Shown here piece after piece: positions 28,476-37,382 of a stretch of 49,032 nucleotides of DNA; within the stretch, counting starts at the first letter, position 1; every line of letters starts with the position of its first letter. This DNA comes from Candidatus Desantisbacteria bacterium CG1_02_49_89 (GTDB taxonomy: Bacteria; Desantisbacteria; UBA1551): the NCBI GenBank assembly GCA_001871075.1, contig MNUP01000047.1:1-49032 (forward strand), read 5' to 3'. Below the pieces are notes generated by a model. That model searched no databases. It saw only the letters and a program-made list of their open reading frames with translations, and was not told the origin of the DNA. The position numbers and the translations under genes are program-made.

Positions 28476-29003
28476 CTACCATTCAGGAAAGGTTTCGCCT
28501 GAAACATCGTTCCCGCTGCGTATAACCAGCACCAGCCCCACCTCTTCATGGTCCAATTTATAGATGTAGAACCAGCCGTCCCATCTCTGTGTGTAAAGGT
28601 CGGTAACGAATGTTTCGTCCGTGTCTTCAAGCATGGTGACCCAGTTGCCGGGAAAATTATCATCCTCGCCCGGGATCAGGTTAGTAGGGATCTTCCTGAG
28701 GTAGTTGGAAGCAGGGGCGATGATCTCGGAGCTGCCGCCCCGGTCGGTTCCTGTATGTCCAATTGCGTAATCCCCGGCCACTATCTTTGAGGGGAAATGG
28801 TTTGTGTCAACGCTGTACATTGACATGGCATCCCTGAGGATCCGCAGGTTTTCCTTTGTGACTTTTTCCCTTGCCCTCTGGATATAAGTGAGACCGTTTT
28901 GGATCGAAATGACTGACAGTATCCCGATGATGTTCACTACTATCATCAGTTCAACAAGCGTAAACCCGCCCTGGCCTTTCCCGGATTTAATTTTATCGAA
29001 CAT
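28476..29003 (-). CDS. Type IV pilin / pseudopilin-like protein
   Basis: GGFTLVELMIVVNIIGILSVISI prepilin N-terminal motif. Confidence 0.88.
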   Translation of the reverse strand: MFDKIKSGKGQGGFTLVELMIVVNIIGILSVISIQNGLTYIQRAREKVTKENLRILRDAMSMYSVDTNHFPSKIVAGDYAIGHTGTDRGGSSEIIAPASNYLRKIPTNLIPGEDDNFPGNWVTMLEDTDETFVTDLYTQRWDGWFYIYKLDHEEVGLVLVIRSGNDVSGETFPEW

Positions 29004-29023
29004 ACAGCCTCCTTGTATAATAA

Positions 29024-29407
29024 TTAGCGAAGAATATGGTCATCCCATTCAATAATGGGGTTGTTCGTTCCTATGGAGCACGTCGGGGTTTCCCCGATGA
29101 CCAGCATGCCTGCGGTACAGCCTTCGTTTTGATATGTTCCGCCCGAAGGGCACCTGGGCGTTCTCTTTATATACGTGGGCACAAGCTCTTCGGCACTAAG
29201 GATATCCCCCTTATTCTTGTTGCTGTCCATGGCATACTGTTCAACCGACATTTCTATCTGCCTGAGGGTTCTGCTGCACGCCTGCGCCCTGGATTTTTCT
29301 CTCATCGAGAAAAAGTTGGGCACGGCTATAAGTATGAGAAGCGCGATGATCCCGAATACCACAAGCACTTCAATAAGCGTGTATCCCTTTATATCTGCGG
29401 TCTTCAT
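29024..29407 (-). CDS. Type IV pilin / pseudopilin-like protein
   Basis: KGYTLIEVLVVFGIIALLILIAVPNF prepilin motif. Confidence 0.85.
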   Translation of the reverse strand: MKTADIKGYTLIEVLVVFGIIALLILIAVPNFFSMREKSRAQACSRTLRQIEMSVEQYAMDSNKNKGDILSAEELVPTYIKRTPRCPSGGTYQNEGCTAGMLVIGETPTCSIGTNNPIIEWDDHILR

Positions 29408-30000
29408 GCCGGTTTCTCTATTTTGTATCTTGCTGTCAGGACCTGGAGTTTTTCCTTTACCATTCCCAGCTTCTTTTCTATATCAACGGCGTTTTCCAGG
29501 CTGATCTCTTTTCTTTTTATGTCCGCCTCAAGCTCGCCGGCGATCAGGGTTATTTCCTTAGCCAGTTCACGGTCTTCCTTAACGATCTCCTTCAGCCCGC
29601 ATATCATCTGGTTTATTGACCTGACAAGATCTTCAAGCTCATCGCCTTTGCGCAGGATTATGACGTGCGTCAGATCCCCGGAACCCACAGCTTCCTTAAG
29701 GTTCCTTTCTATCCTGTAAAGCGGCCCGGCGATCTTGTGCGAGATAAGGATGCTGGCAAGCACTGCAAGCACGATCAGTATTATCAGCTTCCACGAAATG
29801 CTGAACTGGAAAGCCTGTAATACAAAACCGATATTCCTTTCAGGTATATTCAATTTTGCAAGCAGAGGAGGCAGTAACGCGTCCACCGTCGTGTATACAA
29901 GCAGTATGGTCAGGAGTATCCAGAACAGTATAAATATCGTGTACCTGAACTGGAAGCCTTTTTTTACGATATATTGCCGCCTTTTGAAAAGCTGCTTCAT
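29404..30000 (-). CDS. HAMP-domain membrane protein
   Basis: Two TM segments, then SHKIAGPLYRIERNLKEAVGSGDLTHVIILRKGDELEDLVRSINQM. Confidence 0.7.
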   Translation of the reverse strand: MKQLFKRRQYIVKKGFQFRYTIFILFWILLTILLVYTTVDALLPPLLAKLNIPERNIGFVLQAFQFSISWKLIILIVLAVLASILISHKIAGPLYRIERNLKEAVGSGDLTHVIILRKGDELEDLVRSINQMICGLKEIVKEDRELAKEITLIAGELEADIKRKEISLENAVDIEKKLGMVKEKLQVLTARYKIEKPA

Positions 30001-30004
30001 TTTG

Positions 30005-31297
30005 TTACCGCCTTTTGATTTTTTCACCCGTATAATCGCTGAGAAGTTTCAGCGCGCAGAACTTGCCGCACATGGTGCACGGCCCTGCTGAACGCGCTTT
30101 TCCTTTATACCTGCCTGCTTTTTCAGGATCGATGGCAAGCCTTATCTGTTCTTTCCAGTTAAGCATGTGCCTGCTTGCGGACATGCGCCTGTCCCATTCC
30201 AAAGCTCCTTTTACGCCTTTGGCAATGTCCGCCGCGTGCGCGGCGATCCTGGACGCGATAACGCCTTCTTTCACATCATCAAGCCCGGGTAGTTTCAGAT
30301 GTTCAGAGGGGGTCACATAGCAGAGATAATCAGCTCCGCTTGCTGCCGCTACCGCCCCGCCGATCGCGGCGGTGATGTGGTCGTAACCGGGAGCTACATC
30401 CGTCACAAGGGGCCCCAGCACGTAGAACGGCGCACCCCCGCATATTTTCTTTTCAAGCCTTACGTTTTCCGCTACCTGGTTCAGCGGAACATGCCCGGGC
30501 CCTTCTATCATGACCTGCACGTTTTCCTTCCATGCCCTGCGCGCAAGCTTGCCCAGAATCCGGAGCTCGCACAGCTGGGAGCTGTCTGTAGCGTCAATGA
30601 TCGAGCCCGGCCTGAACCCGTCTCCCAGGCTGAGAACAACGTCGTATTTCTTTGCTATTGACAGGAGCCTGTCAAAATTCTCATAAAGCGGGTTTTCTTT
30701 TTTGTTATGCAGCATCCATTCCGTGATCAGTGTGCCGCCGCGGCTGACTATGCCCATAAGGCGCGGGTTTCTTTTAAGCGCCTGCAGAACCCTGCGCGTC
30801 ACGCCGCAGTGGACAGTGACGAAATCGACGCCGTCACACGCGTGCTTTTCTATGCTTGAGAAAATATCGTCTTCGGACGCGTAAACTACCGAACCTTTTT
30901 TCCTGCTTGCTTCTATGAATGCCTGGTAAACCGGGACCGTGCCCACGGGAACAGGGGATTTGGCAAGTACCGCTTTCCTTACCCTGTCGGTGTTGCCGCC
31001 TATACTGAGGTCCATCACCGTGTCGGCGCCGCACCTTACCGCGATCTCCAGCTTTCTGAGTTCTTTTTTTATATCCGCGCAGTCGGGCGACGTTCCGATA
31101 TTGGCGTTGACCTTTGTGCGCAGGCCCGTGCCTATGCCCAGTGGTTTTATCTTTTTCCCGCGTTTTGAATTGCAGGTTATTACGATCTTCCCCGAGGCTA
31201 TTCCCTGCCTGAGCGTCCTGGCATCTATTTTTTCATCGCGGGCAACCGCGCGCATTTCCGCGGTTATTCTTCCTTCCCGCGCAGCCTTCATCTGCAT
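30005..31297 (-). CDS. thiC: Phosphomethylpyrimidine synthase
   Basis: NIGTSPDCADIKKELRKLEIAVRCGADTVMDLSIGG, MIEGPGHVPLNQVAENV, C-terminal CTMCGKFCALK. Confidence 0.96.
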   Translation of the reverse strand: MQMKAAREGRITAEMRAVARDEKIDARTLRQGIASGKIVITCNSKRGKKIKPLGIGTGLRTKVNANIGTSPDCADIKKELRKLEIAVRCGADTVMDLSIGGNTDRVRKAVLAKSPVPVGTVPVYQAFIEASRKKGSVVYASEDDIFSSIEKHACDGVDFVTVHCGVTRRVLQALKRNPRLMGIVSRGGTLITEWMLHNKKENPLYENFDRLLSIAKKYDVVLSLGDGFRPGSIIDATDSSQLCELRILGKLARRAWKENVQVMIEGPGHVPLNQVAENVRLEKKICGGAPFYVLGPLVTDVAPGYDHITAAIGGAVAAASGADYLCYVTPSEHLKLPGLDDVKEGVIASRIAAHAADIAKGVKGALEWDRRMSASRHMLNWKEQIRLAIDPEKAGRYKGKARSAGPCTMCGKFCALKLLSDYTGEKIKRR

Positions 31298-31435
31298 TCA
31301 ACACCTCTATTTCAGCCACGGATTCACACGGATAATCAAAGAAATATCAGCCAAGAAATTAAGATTTTAAAATAAAGTTTGACACTGTGCTAAAGCATCA
31401 CTGATTTTTCTGTGCAAATCTGTGTCAAAATGGTT

Positions 31436-33193
31436 TTATTTTTTATTGAATTCTTCCCAGAGTTCCGCAGGCATCCTGTCACCGAATTTTTCAAAAAATT
31501 TCCCGGCATCTTCTGTTTCCCGGTCCCATTCACCCGGGTTTACTTCAAGCAGTTCTTCCAGTTTTTCCGCCGGAACATCCAGGCCGCGGGTGTCGATGTC
31601 CCCGGGCCGCGGCACAAGGCCTATCGGTGTCTCCCTTGCTCCCGCCTTGCGGTTTGTTCTGTTTATGATCCATTTCAGGATCCTGATGTTCTCGCCGAAA
31701 CCGGGCCAGATGAATTTTCCGTCTTCATCTCTCCTGAACCAGTTGATGAAAAATATCCCGGGCGGATCTTTCATTTTTTTCCCGATATCGAGCCAGTGCC
31801 CGAAATAGTCGCCCATATTGTAGCCGCAGAACGGTATCATTGCCATCGGGTCCCTGCGGAGCGCGCCGATGCTGTGTATCGCGGCAGCGGTTGTTTCCGA
31901 GCCCATCCTGGCTGCGGAAAATACGCCGTGCTGCCAGCCGAAGCTTTCATATACGAGCGGTATGAGTTCTGTCCTTCTGCCGCCGAAGATTATTGCGGAG
32001 ATCGGGACGCCTTTCGGATTATTGAATTCCCTGGAGACAACAGGGCACTGCGATATTGCCGCCGTGAAACGGGAGTTGGGATGCGCGGCCTTGCTGTCCT
32101 GTTGTAAATGGTCCCACCTGCGGCCCTGCCAGTCAAGTACGTTTTCAGGCACAGGGCCGTCACGGCCTTCCCACCACGGCTCGTTCCTGTCAGCATCCAG
32201 AGCGGTGTTTGTGTAAAGGGTGGGGTAGAATGTTCCCGCTTTCAGTGTCCTGACCATGTTCGGGTTTGTTTTCAAAGAGGTGCCGGGCGCCACCCCGAAA
32301 AGCCCGGTTTCCGGATTTATGGCCCACAGCCTTCCGTCCGGGCCGACATTCATCCATGCGATATCGTCACCCACCGTCCATATTTTGTAGCCGGGTATGG
32401 AGGGCTGCAGCATGGCAAGGTTGGTTTTTCCGCAGGCGCTTGGCAAAGCGGCGACAACGTAGGTTATCCTGCCTTCAGGATCTTCGATGCCTATAATTAT
32501 CATGTGCTCTGCCAGCCAGCCTTCCTTCAGCCCCAGCCAGGAGGCAATTCTCAAAGAGAAGCATTTCTTGCCCAGGAGCGCGTTGCCGCCGTATCCTGAG
32601 CCGATGCTCCAGACAAAATTCTCGTCCGGGAAATGCATTATAAAGCGTTTTTCAGGATCAAGATCACCCACGGAATGGAAGCCCCTGACAAAATTTTCCG
32701 ATCCGCCTATCTTCCTGACAACGCCTTTGCCCAGGCGCGTCATTATGCGCATGCTTACAGCGACGTAGGAGATATCGGTGAGCTGGACGCACGCTTTCGC
32801 GTACGGTGAATCGGGATGGCCCATCATATACGGAAGGACGTACATCGTCCTTCCGCGCATGCACCCCTTTGACAGCCTTGAAAGCTTTTCTTTTGCCTCA
32901 AGGGGCGGCATCCAGTTGTTGTTGGGTCCGGCAGTCACTTTGTCCGGGTGGCAGACATAGGTCAGGTGTTCGGTCCTTGCCACATCGGTCGGATGGCTCC
33001 TGTGCAGGTAACTGCCGGGAAAAGAAGACCTGTTGAGCTCATGGAAGACGCTGTGCCCGTTTATTTTTTCTTTTGTAAGGCCGGCCTCAACTATTTTGCG
33101 CGCTTCTTCTTCGGTGCCGTCACACCAGTAAATACTTTCGGGTTCTGCAAGCCCTGCCTGTTCTTCAACCCATCGTTCGAGAGGTGTTGCCAC
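31436..33193 (-). CDS. pckG: Phosphoenolpyruvate carboxykinase (GTP)
   Basis: RGRTMYVLPYMMGHPDSPY, FPSACGKTNLAMLQP-like (LPSACGKTNLAMLQPSIPGYK), GDDIAWM, FGGRRTELIPLVYES. Confidence 0.95.
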   Translation of the reverse strand: MATPLERWVEEQAGLAEPESIYWCDGTEEEARKIVEAGLTKEKINGHSVFHELNRSSFPGSYLHRSHPTDVARTEHLTYVCHPDKVTAGPNNNWMPPLEAKEKLSRLSKGCMRGRTMYVLPYMMGHPDSPYAKACVQLTDISYVAVSMRIMTRLGKGVVRKIGGSENFVRGFHSVGDLDPEKRFIMHFPDENFVWSIGSGYGGNALLGKKCFSLRIASWLGLKEGWLAEHMIIIGIEDPEGRITYVVAALPSACGKTNLAMLQPSIPGYKIWTVGDDIAWMNVGPDGRLWAINPETGLFGVAPGTSLKTNPNMVRTLKAGTFYPTLYTNTALDADRNEPWWEGRDGPVPENVLDWQGRRWDHLQQDSKAAHPNSRFTAAISQCPVVSREFNNPKGVPISAIIFGGRRTELIPLVYESFGWQHGVFSAARMGSETTAAAIHSIGALRRDPMAMIPFCGYNMGDYFGHWLDIGKKMKDPPGIFFINWFRRDEDGKFIWPGFGENIRILKWIINRTNRKAGARETPIGLVPRPGDIDTRGLDVPAEKLEELLEVNPGEWDRETEDAGKFFEKFGDRMPAELWEEFNKK

Positions 33194-33329
33194 TATTTGT
33201 CCCTTCTGTAATACAATTATGAGTTATGAATTATGATTTATGAGTCAAAGGCATGGATTTTCATTTAAATTAATAATCTTGCTGTTGATTCATAACTTAT
33301 AACTCATAATTCATAATTGATTTACATAA
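33194..33329. repeat. Intergenic inverted word array (TCATAATTCATAACTCATAA family)
   Basis: AATTATGAGTTATGAATTATGATTTATGAGTCA ... GATTCATAACTTATAACTCATAATTCATAATT. Confidence 0.85.
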
Positions 33330-33833
33330 TTATTCCCAGTCAAGTTCCTTTACGTTATGCCTTGTGACTTCTTTTACGGGATATATGTGAAAAATTATCT
33401 CCTCGGGTTTGAACCAGAGCTTTATTTCCCTTTCGGCGTCTTTTTCGCTCGAGGACGCGTGTATCGCGTTCTCGTAAACCCCGCTGGTCGTTATCCTCCC
33501 GTAAGAGCCCCTTATGCTTGTAGGGTCGGCTTCTTCGGGATTGGTCGCGCCTGCAAGCTGCCTGACCTTCTTTATCGCGTCCTCGCCGTGGTAAACCATC
33601 GCGATCACCTTGCGCCGGCCATGGAACTCTCCTTGTATATACTTTAATAAATCCTCAAAAAAGGGTTTGTCCTTTAATTCGCTGTAATGTTCTTCCGCGA
33701 GCTTCCTGCTGACCTTGACGACTTTCGCCGCCGCGATTTCAAGCTTTGTCTCGGAAAGGCGCGAGAGTATGTTGCCTGTCAGGGACTTCTTCAGCCCGTC
33801 CGGTTTTATCAAAATAAGGGTCTGCTGGACCAT
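33330..33833 (-). CDS. ndk: Nucleoside-diphosphate kinase (divergent C-terminus)
   Basis: MVQQTLILIKPDGLKKSLTGNILSRL, HGRRKVIAMVYHGEDAI, RGSYGRITTSGVYENAIHASSS. Confidence 0.9.
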   Translation of the reverse strand: MVQQTLILIKPDGLKKSLTGNILSRLSETKLEIAAAKVVKVSRKLAEEHYSELKDKPFFEDLLKYIQGEFHGRRKVIAMVYHGEDAIKKVRQLAGATNPEEADPTSIRGSYGRITTSGVYENAIHASSSEKDAEREIKLWFKPEEIIFHIYPVKEVTRHNVKELDWE

Positions 33834-33855
33834 GGTTCCTCCTAAATATTTTAAT

Positions 33856-33884
33856 ATTATACCACTATTTCTGTTAAAAGTCAA
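33856..33884 (-). promoter_or_regulatory. Sigma70-like promoter for ndk
   Basis: On minus strand: TTGACT - 17 bp - TATAAT. Confidence 0.75.
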
Positions 33885-33890
33885 GAAAAC

Positions 33891-33918
33891 TTGACAAATT
33901 AACTAAATAGTATATAAT
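33891..33918 (+). promoter_or_regulatory. Sigma70-like promoter for CBS/transporter operon
   Basis: TTGACA - 16 bp - TATAAT. Confidence 0.75.
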
Positions 33919-33949
33919 ATATAACCTTGAAAATAAGCCTTCAAAGACC

Positions 33950-33979
33950 AAAAACAGGGCCCTTGTCCTGTTTTTCTTC
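33950..33979 (+). terminator. Intrinsic-terminator-like hairpin in 5' leader
   Basis: AAAAACAGG-GCCCTTGT-CCTGTTTTTCTTC, between the promoter and CBS start at 33995. Confidence 0.6.
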
Positions 33980-33994
33980 TTTAAGGGAGGGCAT

Positions 33995-34441
33995 ATGAAA
34001 GTCAAAGATATAATGACCAGAGAGGTTAAAACCCTCAGTCCGGATATGTCGGTCAAGGACGCCGCGGTAAAACTTTTTACGCTGCAGATAAGCGGCCTGC
34101 CTGTGGTGGACGCGGAAAACCGCGTTGTGGGGATGTTCACCGAAAAAGACATCATAAAGATGGTTCTGCCGTCAAATATAGAGCAAGTAGAGGGTCTGAC
34201 CCAGCTTTTCGGAGGGGAAGCCCTTGAAAAGAAATTCGCCCGCACAGCGGACATCAAGGTTTCGGAGGTAATGCGCAGGGAAGTGATCTGCGTGGATGAG
34301 GATACGGATGTCGCGGAAGTGGCGAAGATGATGATCGTCAAAAAGGTGAGGAGGATCCCCGTGGTCAGGGATAACAAGCTGGCCGGCATCGTTGCAAGAG
34401 GGGATATCGTAAAACAGCTTTTGAAGAAAGAAGGTTTATAA
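33995..34441 (+). CDS. Tandem CBS domain protein
   Basis: MKVKDIMTREVKTLSPDMSVKDAAVKL...SGLPVVDAENRVVGMFTEKDII; paralogue of 17569..18027. Confidence 0.88.
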   Translation: MKVKDIMTREVKTLSPDMSVKDAAVKLFTLQISGLPVVDAENRVVGMFTEKDIIKMVLPSNIEQVEGLTQLFGGEALEKKFARTADIKVSEVMRREVICVDEDTDVAEVAKMMIVKKVRRIPVVRDNKLAGIVARGDIVKQLLKKEGL

Positions 34442-34444
34442 ACA

Positions 34445-35893
34445 ATGGATAACAACGGCGAACGCGCGGAAATAACCAGTAAGCCCAAGCATATATGGAG
34501 AAATTTTTCTCTGCTTCTTCTTATTGTGGTCCTGACAGGTTTTTTAGCGCACAGCAGGAACATGTCATTCAGCCAGGTTCTTGCCATTTCGCTTTTTACT
34601 GCCACTGTCCTGGGCACGCTTCTGTTCTGATCCTTCAGGCTGTCGATAGCGTTTGTGGGTATAGGCATACTGCTTGCGACAAAGACGCTTGACGTAGAGA
34701 ATTTTGTAAAGTTCTCATCCCTGGATGTCATATGTTTCCTTGTGGGAATGATGACCATCGTGGGGATGCTGAAGGATGTCGGGTTCTTCAACTGGATCAT
34801 GATGAAGCTTATCAGGGGCGCGAAGGGAAGCGCGACCAGGTTTCTGACCCTCCTGTGCGTTTCTTCCACCCTTCTCGCATGCCTGGTTGACGAAGTGACC
34901 TCCATTATATTTATTGCCGCGATCATCCTGGAAGCCTGCGATTACTTTGAGGTAGACCCGACTCCCTATATAATCAGCAGCGTGCTTGCGACCAACATCG
35001 GCTCCAGCGGCACGATGCTGGGCAACCCAATAGGGATACTCATAGGAATGAGGGCGGGACTGACTTTTGAGAGCTTCATAAAATGGGCGTTTCCCGTGAC
35101 AATGGCGGCACTGGCGCTGACGCTTCTGATATTAAGGATCTGGTACAGGAAAGACCTGCTGCTCCTGGGCGCGAAGATGAAGGAAAAACTTTCTTCGGCG
35201 GCAGGGACCGCGGGACCGGGAACAGCTAAAATTGAAAATAAAAAGGATTTTAAGATCGGTATATCCATATTTGTTGCCACCATTCTGATGATCGCGTTCC
35301 ACCACCGCATCGAGGTATTGTGCCGGTTCCCGCAGAACACCATGCTTCTTGCCGCTCCGCTGATCGGGGCCGGGGTTGTGATGTTCTGGAAAGCGGAAAG
35401 GGCAAGGCATTACATAGAGAAGGACGTGGACTGGTGGACGCTGATATTTTTTATGATGCTTTTCGCAAAAGCGGGAACTCTCAGATATACGGGTGTCACG
35501 GATATACTGGCGAACAAGATCGTTGCTTTTTCAGGTTCAAACATAACTATTCTCATAATGATAGTGTTGTGGATATCCTGTTTCGGTTCAAGCATCCTTG
35601 ACAACGTTGTGCTCGTATCCGCGATCATACCGGTGATACAAAGTTTCAAGGCCATCGGGATAAACGTGTATCCCCTTTGGTGGGCGCTGCTTTTCGGGGG
35701 CTGCTTCGGCGGCAACATAACAATGGTGGGCAGCACCGCCAACATCGTGGCGATAGGCATGCTGGAAAAACAGGGAAGGAAACAGATGAAATTCTTCCGC
35801 TGGTTCCGGATCGGCGCAACTGTCGGCGTTATTTCCACGGCGGTCGCGGGACTGCTGCTTTTGATCCTTTTTCCGTTTATGCCGAAACATTAA
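34445..35893 (+). pseudogene. SLC13/NhaD/ArsB-type ion transporter interrupted by an in-frame TGA (34628..34630)
   Basis: ORFs 34445..34630 and 34655..35893 are in the same frame; SLDVICFLVGMMTIVGMLKDVGFFNWI, LVDEVTSIIFIAAIILE, NIGSSGTMLGNPIGILIG, SSILDNVVLVSAIIPV. Confidence 0.75.
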
Positions 35894-35898
35894 ATAAC

Positions 35899-36702
35899 AT
35901 GCCATTAATCCAATCCATAATTCTGGGCCTGGTCCAGGGCCTGACCGAATTCCTTCCGGTCAGCTCAAGCGCGCACCTTGTGCTTGTGCCCAATTTTCTG
36001 GGATGGGAGCCCTCTCCTGTTTTGTTTGATATATTCCTGCACCTCGGCACCCTTGTTGCCGTGCTTGTTTACTTCCGCAAGGATATTTTGGGACTCTTCT
36101 CTTCCCGCTCTTCACTACTCACTGTCTTAATTGTGGCCTGCGTTCCGACCGCAATTATCGGTTTTTTATTTAAGGGCTTCTTTGAAAAACTTTTCGAGAA
36201 TCCGGCAGGCGTCTCTGTACTTCTTCTTGTCACCGGTTTTCTTTTATGGTTTTCTTCGCGACGCGCGACCCGCCCAGCAAAATTGGCGGGCAAGCTGTCC
36301 GACCCGCAAGGGCGACGCGCGACGATTTCGTACGCCGACGCCCTCTGGATCGGCATTGCGCAGGGCGCCGCGATAGCGCCGGGCATTTCGCGTTCAGGCG
36401 CCACGATATCAACCGGTCTTTTGAGGGGTCTTTCAGGTGAAGAAGCCGCAAGGTTCTCTTTCCTGCTTTCGATCCCCGCGATCCTGGGCGCGTTAGTGTT
36501 TAAATTAAAAGATCTATCGTCCACAGTTCACGGTCCACAGTCCACGGCGTACATGATTGGAGGGGCAGTCGCGGGATTAGCAGGATATGGGGCGCTGAAA
36601 ATAGTTTTTAAAGCCCTCAAGGCGGGAAGGTTCAAATATTTCGCGCTGTATTGCTGGGCACTGGGAACCATTGGTATTTTATCCGTTTTGGTCCGTGGCT
36701 GA
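35899..36702 (+). CDS. uppP: Undecaprenyl-diphosphatase
   Basis: MPLIQSIILGLVQGLTEFLPVSSSAHLVLVPNFLGW, AQGAAIAPGISRSGATISTGLLRGLSGEEAARFSFLLSIPAI. Confidence 0.95.
   Translation: MPLIQSIILGLVQGLTEFLPVSSSAHLVLVPNFLGWEPSPVLFDIFLHLGTLVAVLVYFRKDILGLFSSRSSLLTVLIVACVPTAIIGFLFKGFFEKLFENPAGVSVLLLVTGFLLWFSSRRATRPAKLAGKLSDPQGRRATISYADALWIGIAQGAAIAPGISRSGATISTGLLRGLSGEEAARFSFLLSIPAILGALVFKLKDLSSTVHGPQSTAYMIGGAVAGLAGYGALKIVFKALKAGRFKYFALYCWALGTIGILSVLVRG
36258..36323. repeat. Word/hairpin insertion inside uppP flanked by 12-bp direct repeats
   Basis: GCGACGCGCGAC at 36258..36269 and 36312..36323; hairpin CCCGCCCAGCAAAATTGGCGGG and CGACCCGCAAGGGCGACGC between/overlapping. Confidence 0.85.
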
Positions 36703-36810
36703 TTCAGTGTCAAGAGTCCCGCCTCAACGGTGGGTCGCCGAAGTGGCGACAAGAGTCAAGTGTCAAGTTTAAAACCAGAAAGTATTATCCGTGGATATCC
36801 GTGGCCAAAC

Positions 36811-37296
36811 ATGATACAGAAACTGCTTGTAGCGTTACAGGGGCTGCCGAAAGAACTCATTACAGTTATCGTGGCGATGCTTCCCATCGCCGAGTTACGG
36901 GGTTCAATACCCGTGGCCCTCGGAATGGGAATGGATCCCCGGTCTGTATTTTGGTGGTCGATAATAGGAAATACAATACCGGTTGCACCGATATTGCTGC
37001 TGCTGGGTCCAGTGTCAAAGTGGCTGAGGCGGTTCAAGATCTTTAACAGATTTTTCAATTGGCTGTTTGCCCGCACTGAGAAGAACAGCGCGGTGATACA
37101 GAAATACGGGTTCTGGGGCCTTGCGATTTTCGTGGGCATTCCCCTTCCGATAACGGGTGCGTGGAGCGGGTGCGCCGCGGCGTTCCTGCTCCAGATGAAA
37201 TTCTGGCGCGCGTTTTTCGCGATCCTGCTGGGGATCCTTATCGCGGGCGGGATCGTCATGCTGGCAAGCTTGGGTGTGATCAAGATTTTCTTATAG
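36811..37296 (+). CDS. Small multidrug-export-like membrane protein (COG2426-like)
   Basis: ELITVIVAMLPIAELRGSIPVALGMGMDP...GLAIFVGIPLPITGAWSGCAAAFLL. Confidence 0.8.
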   Translation: MIQKLLVALQGLPKELITVIVAMLPIAELRGSIPVALGMGMDPRSVFWWSIIGNTIPVAPILLLLGPVSKWLRRFKIFNRFFNWLFARTEKNSAVIQKYGFWGLAIFVGIPLPITGAWSGCAAAFLLQMKFWRAFFAILLGILIAGGIVMLASLGVIKIFL

Positions 37297-37382
37297 TATT
37301 AAGTGTCAAGTATCAAGAGTCAAGTAAGAGATTAATCTTGTGGAAATCTGTGTAATCGTGTGGTTTGAAATCTGAGGTTAAG

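Noticed and set aside
31298-31435. TPP riboswitch upstream of thiC
   Set aside because: No CTGAGA/ACCTGATC-type conserved core; the region is mostly word repeats
34628-34680. Selenocysteine insertion or reassigned TGA in the transporter
   Set aside because: Only a weak 4+3-bp stem follows the TGA; trkH-like and nagA end in apparently genuine TGA stops; no sel genes visible
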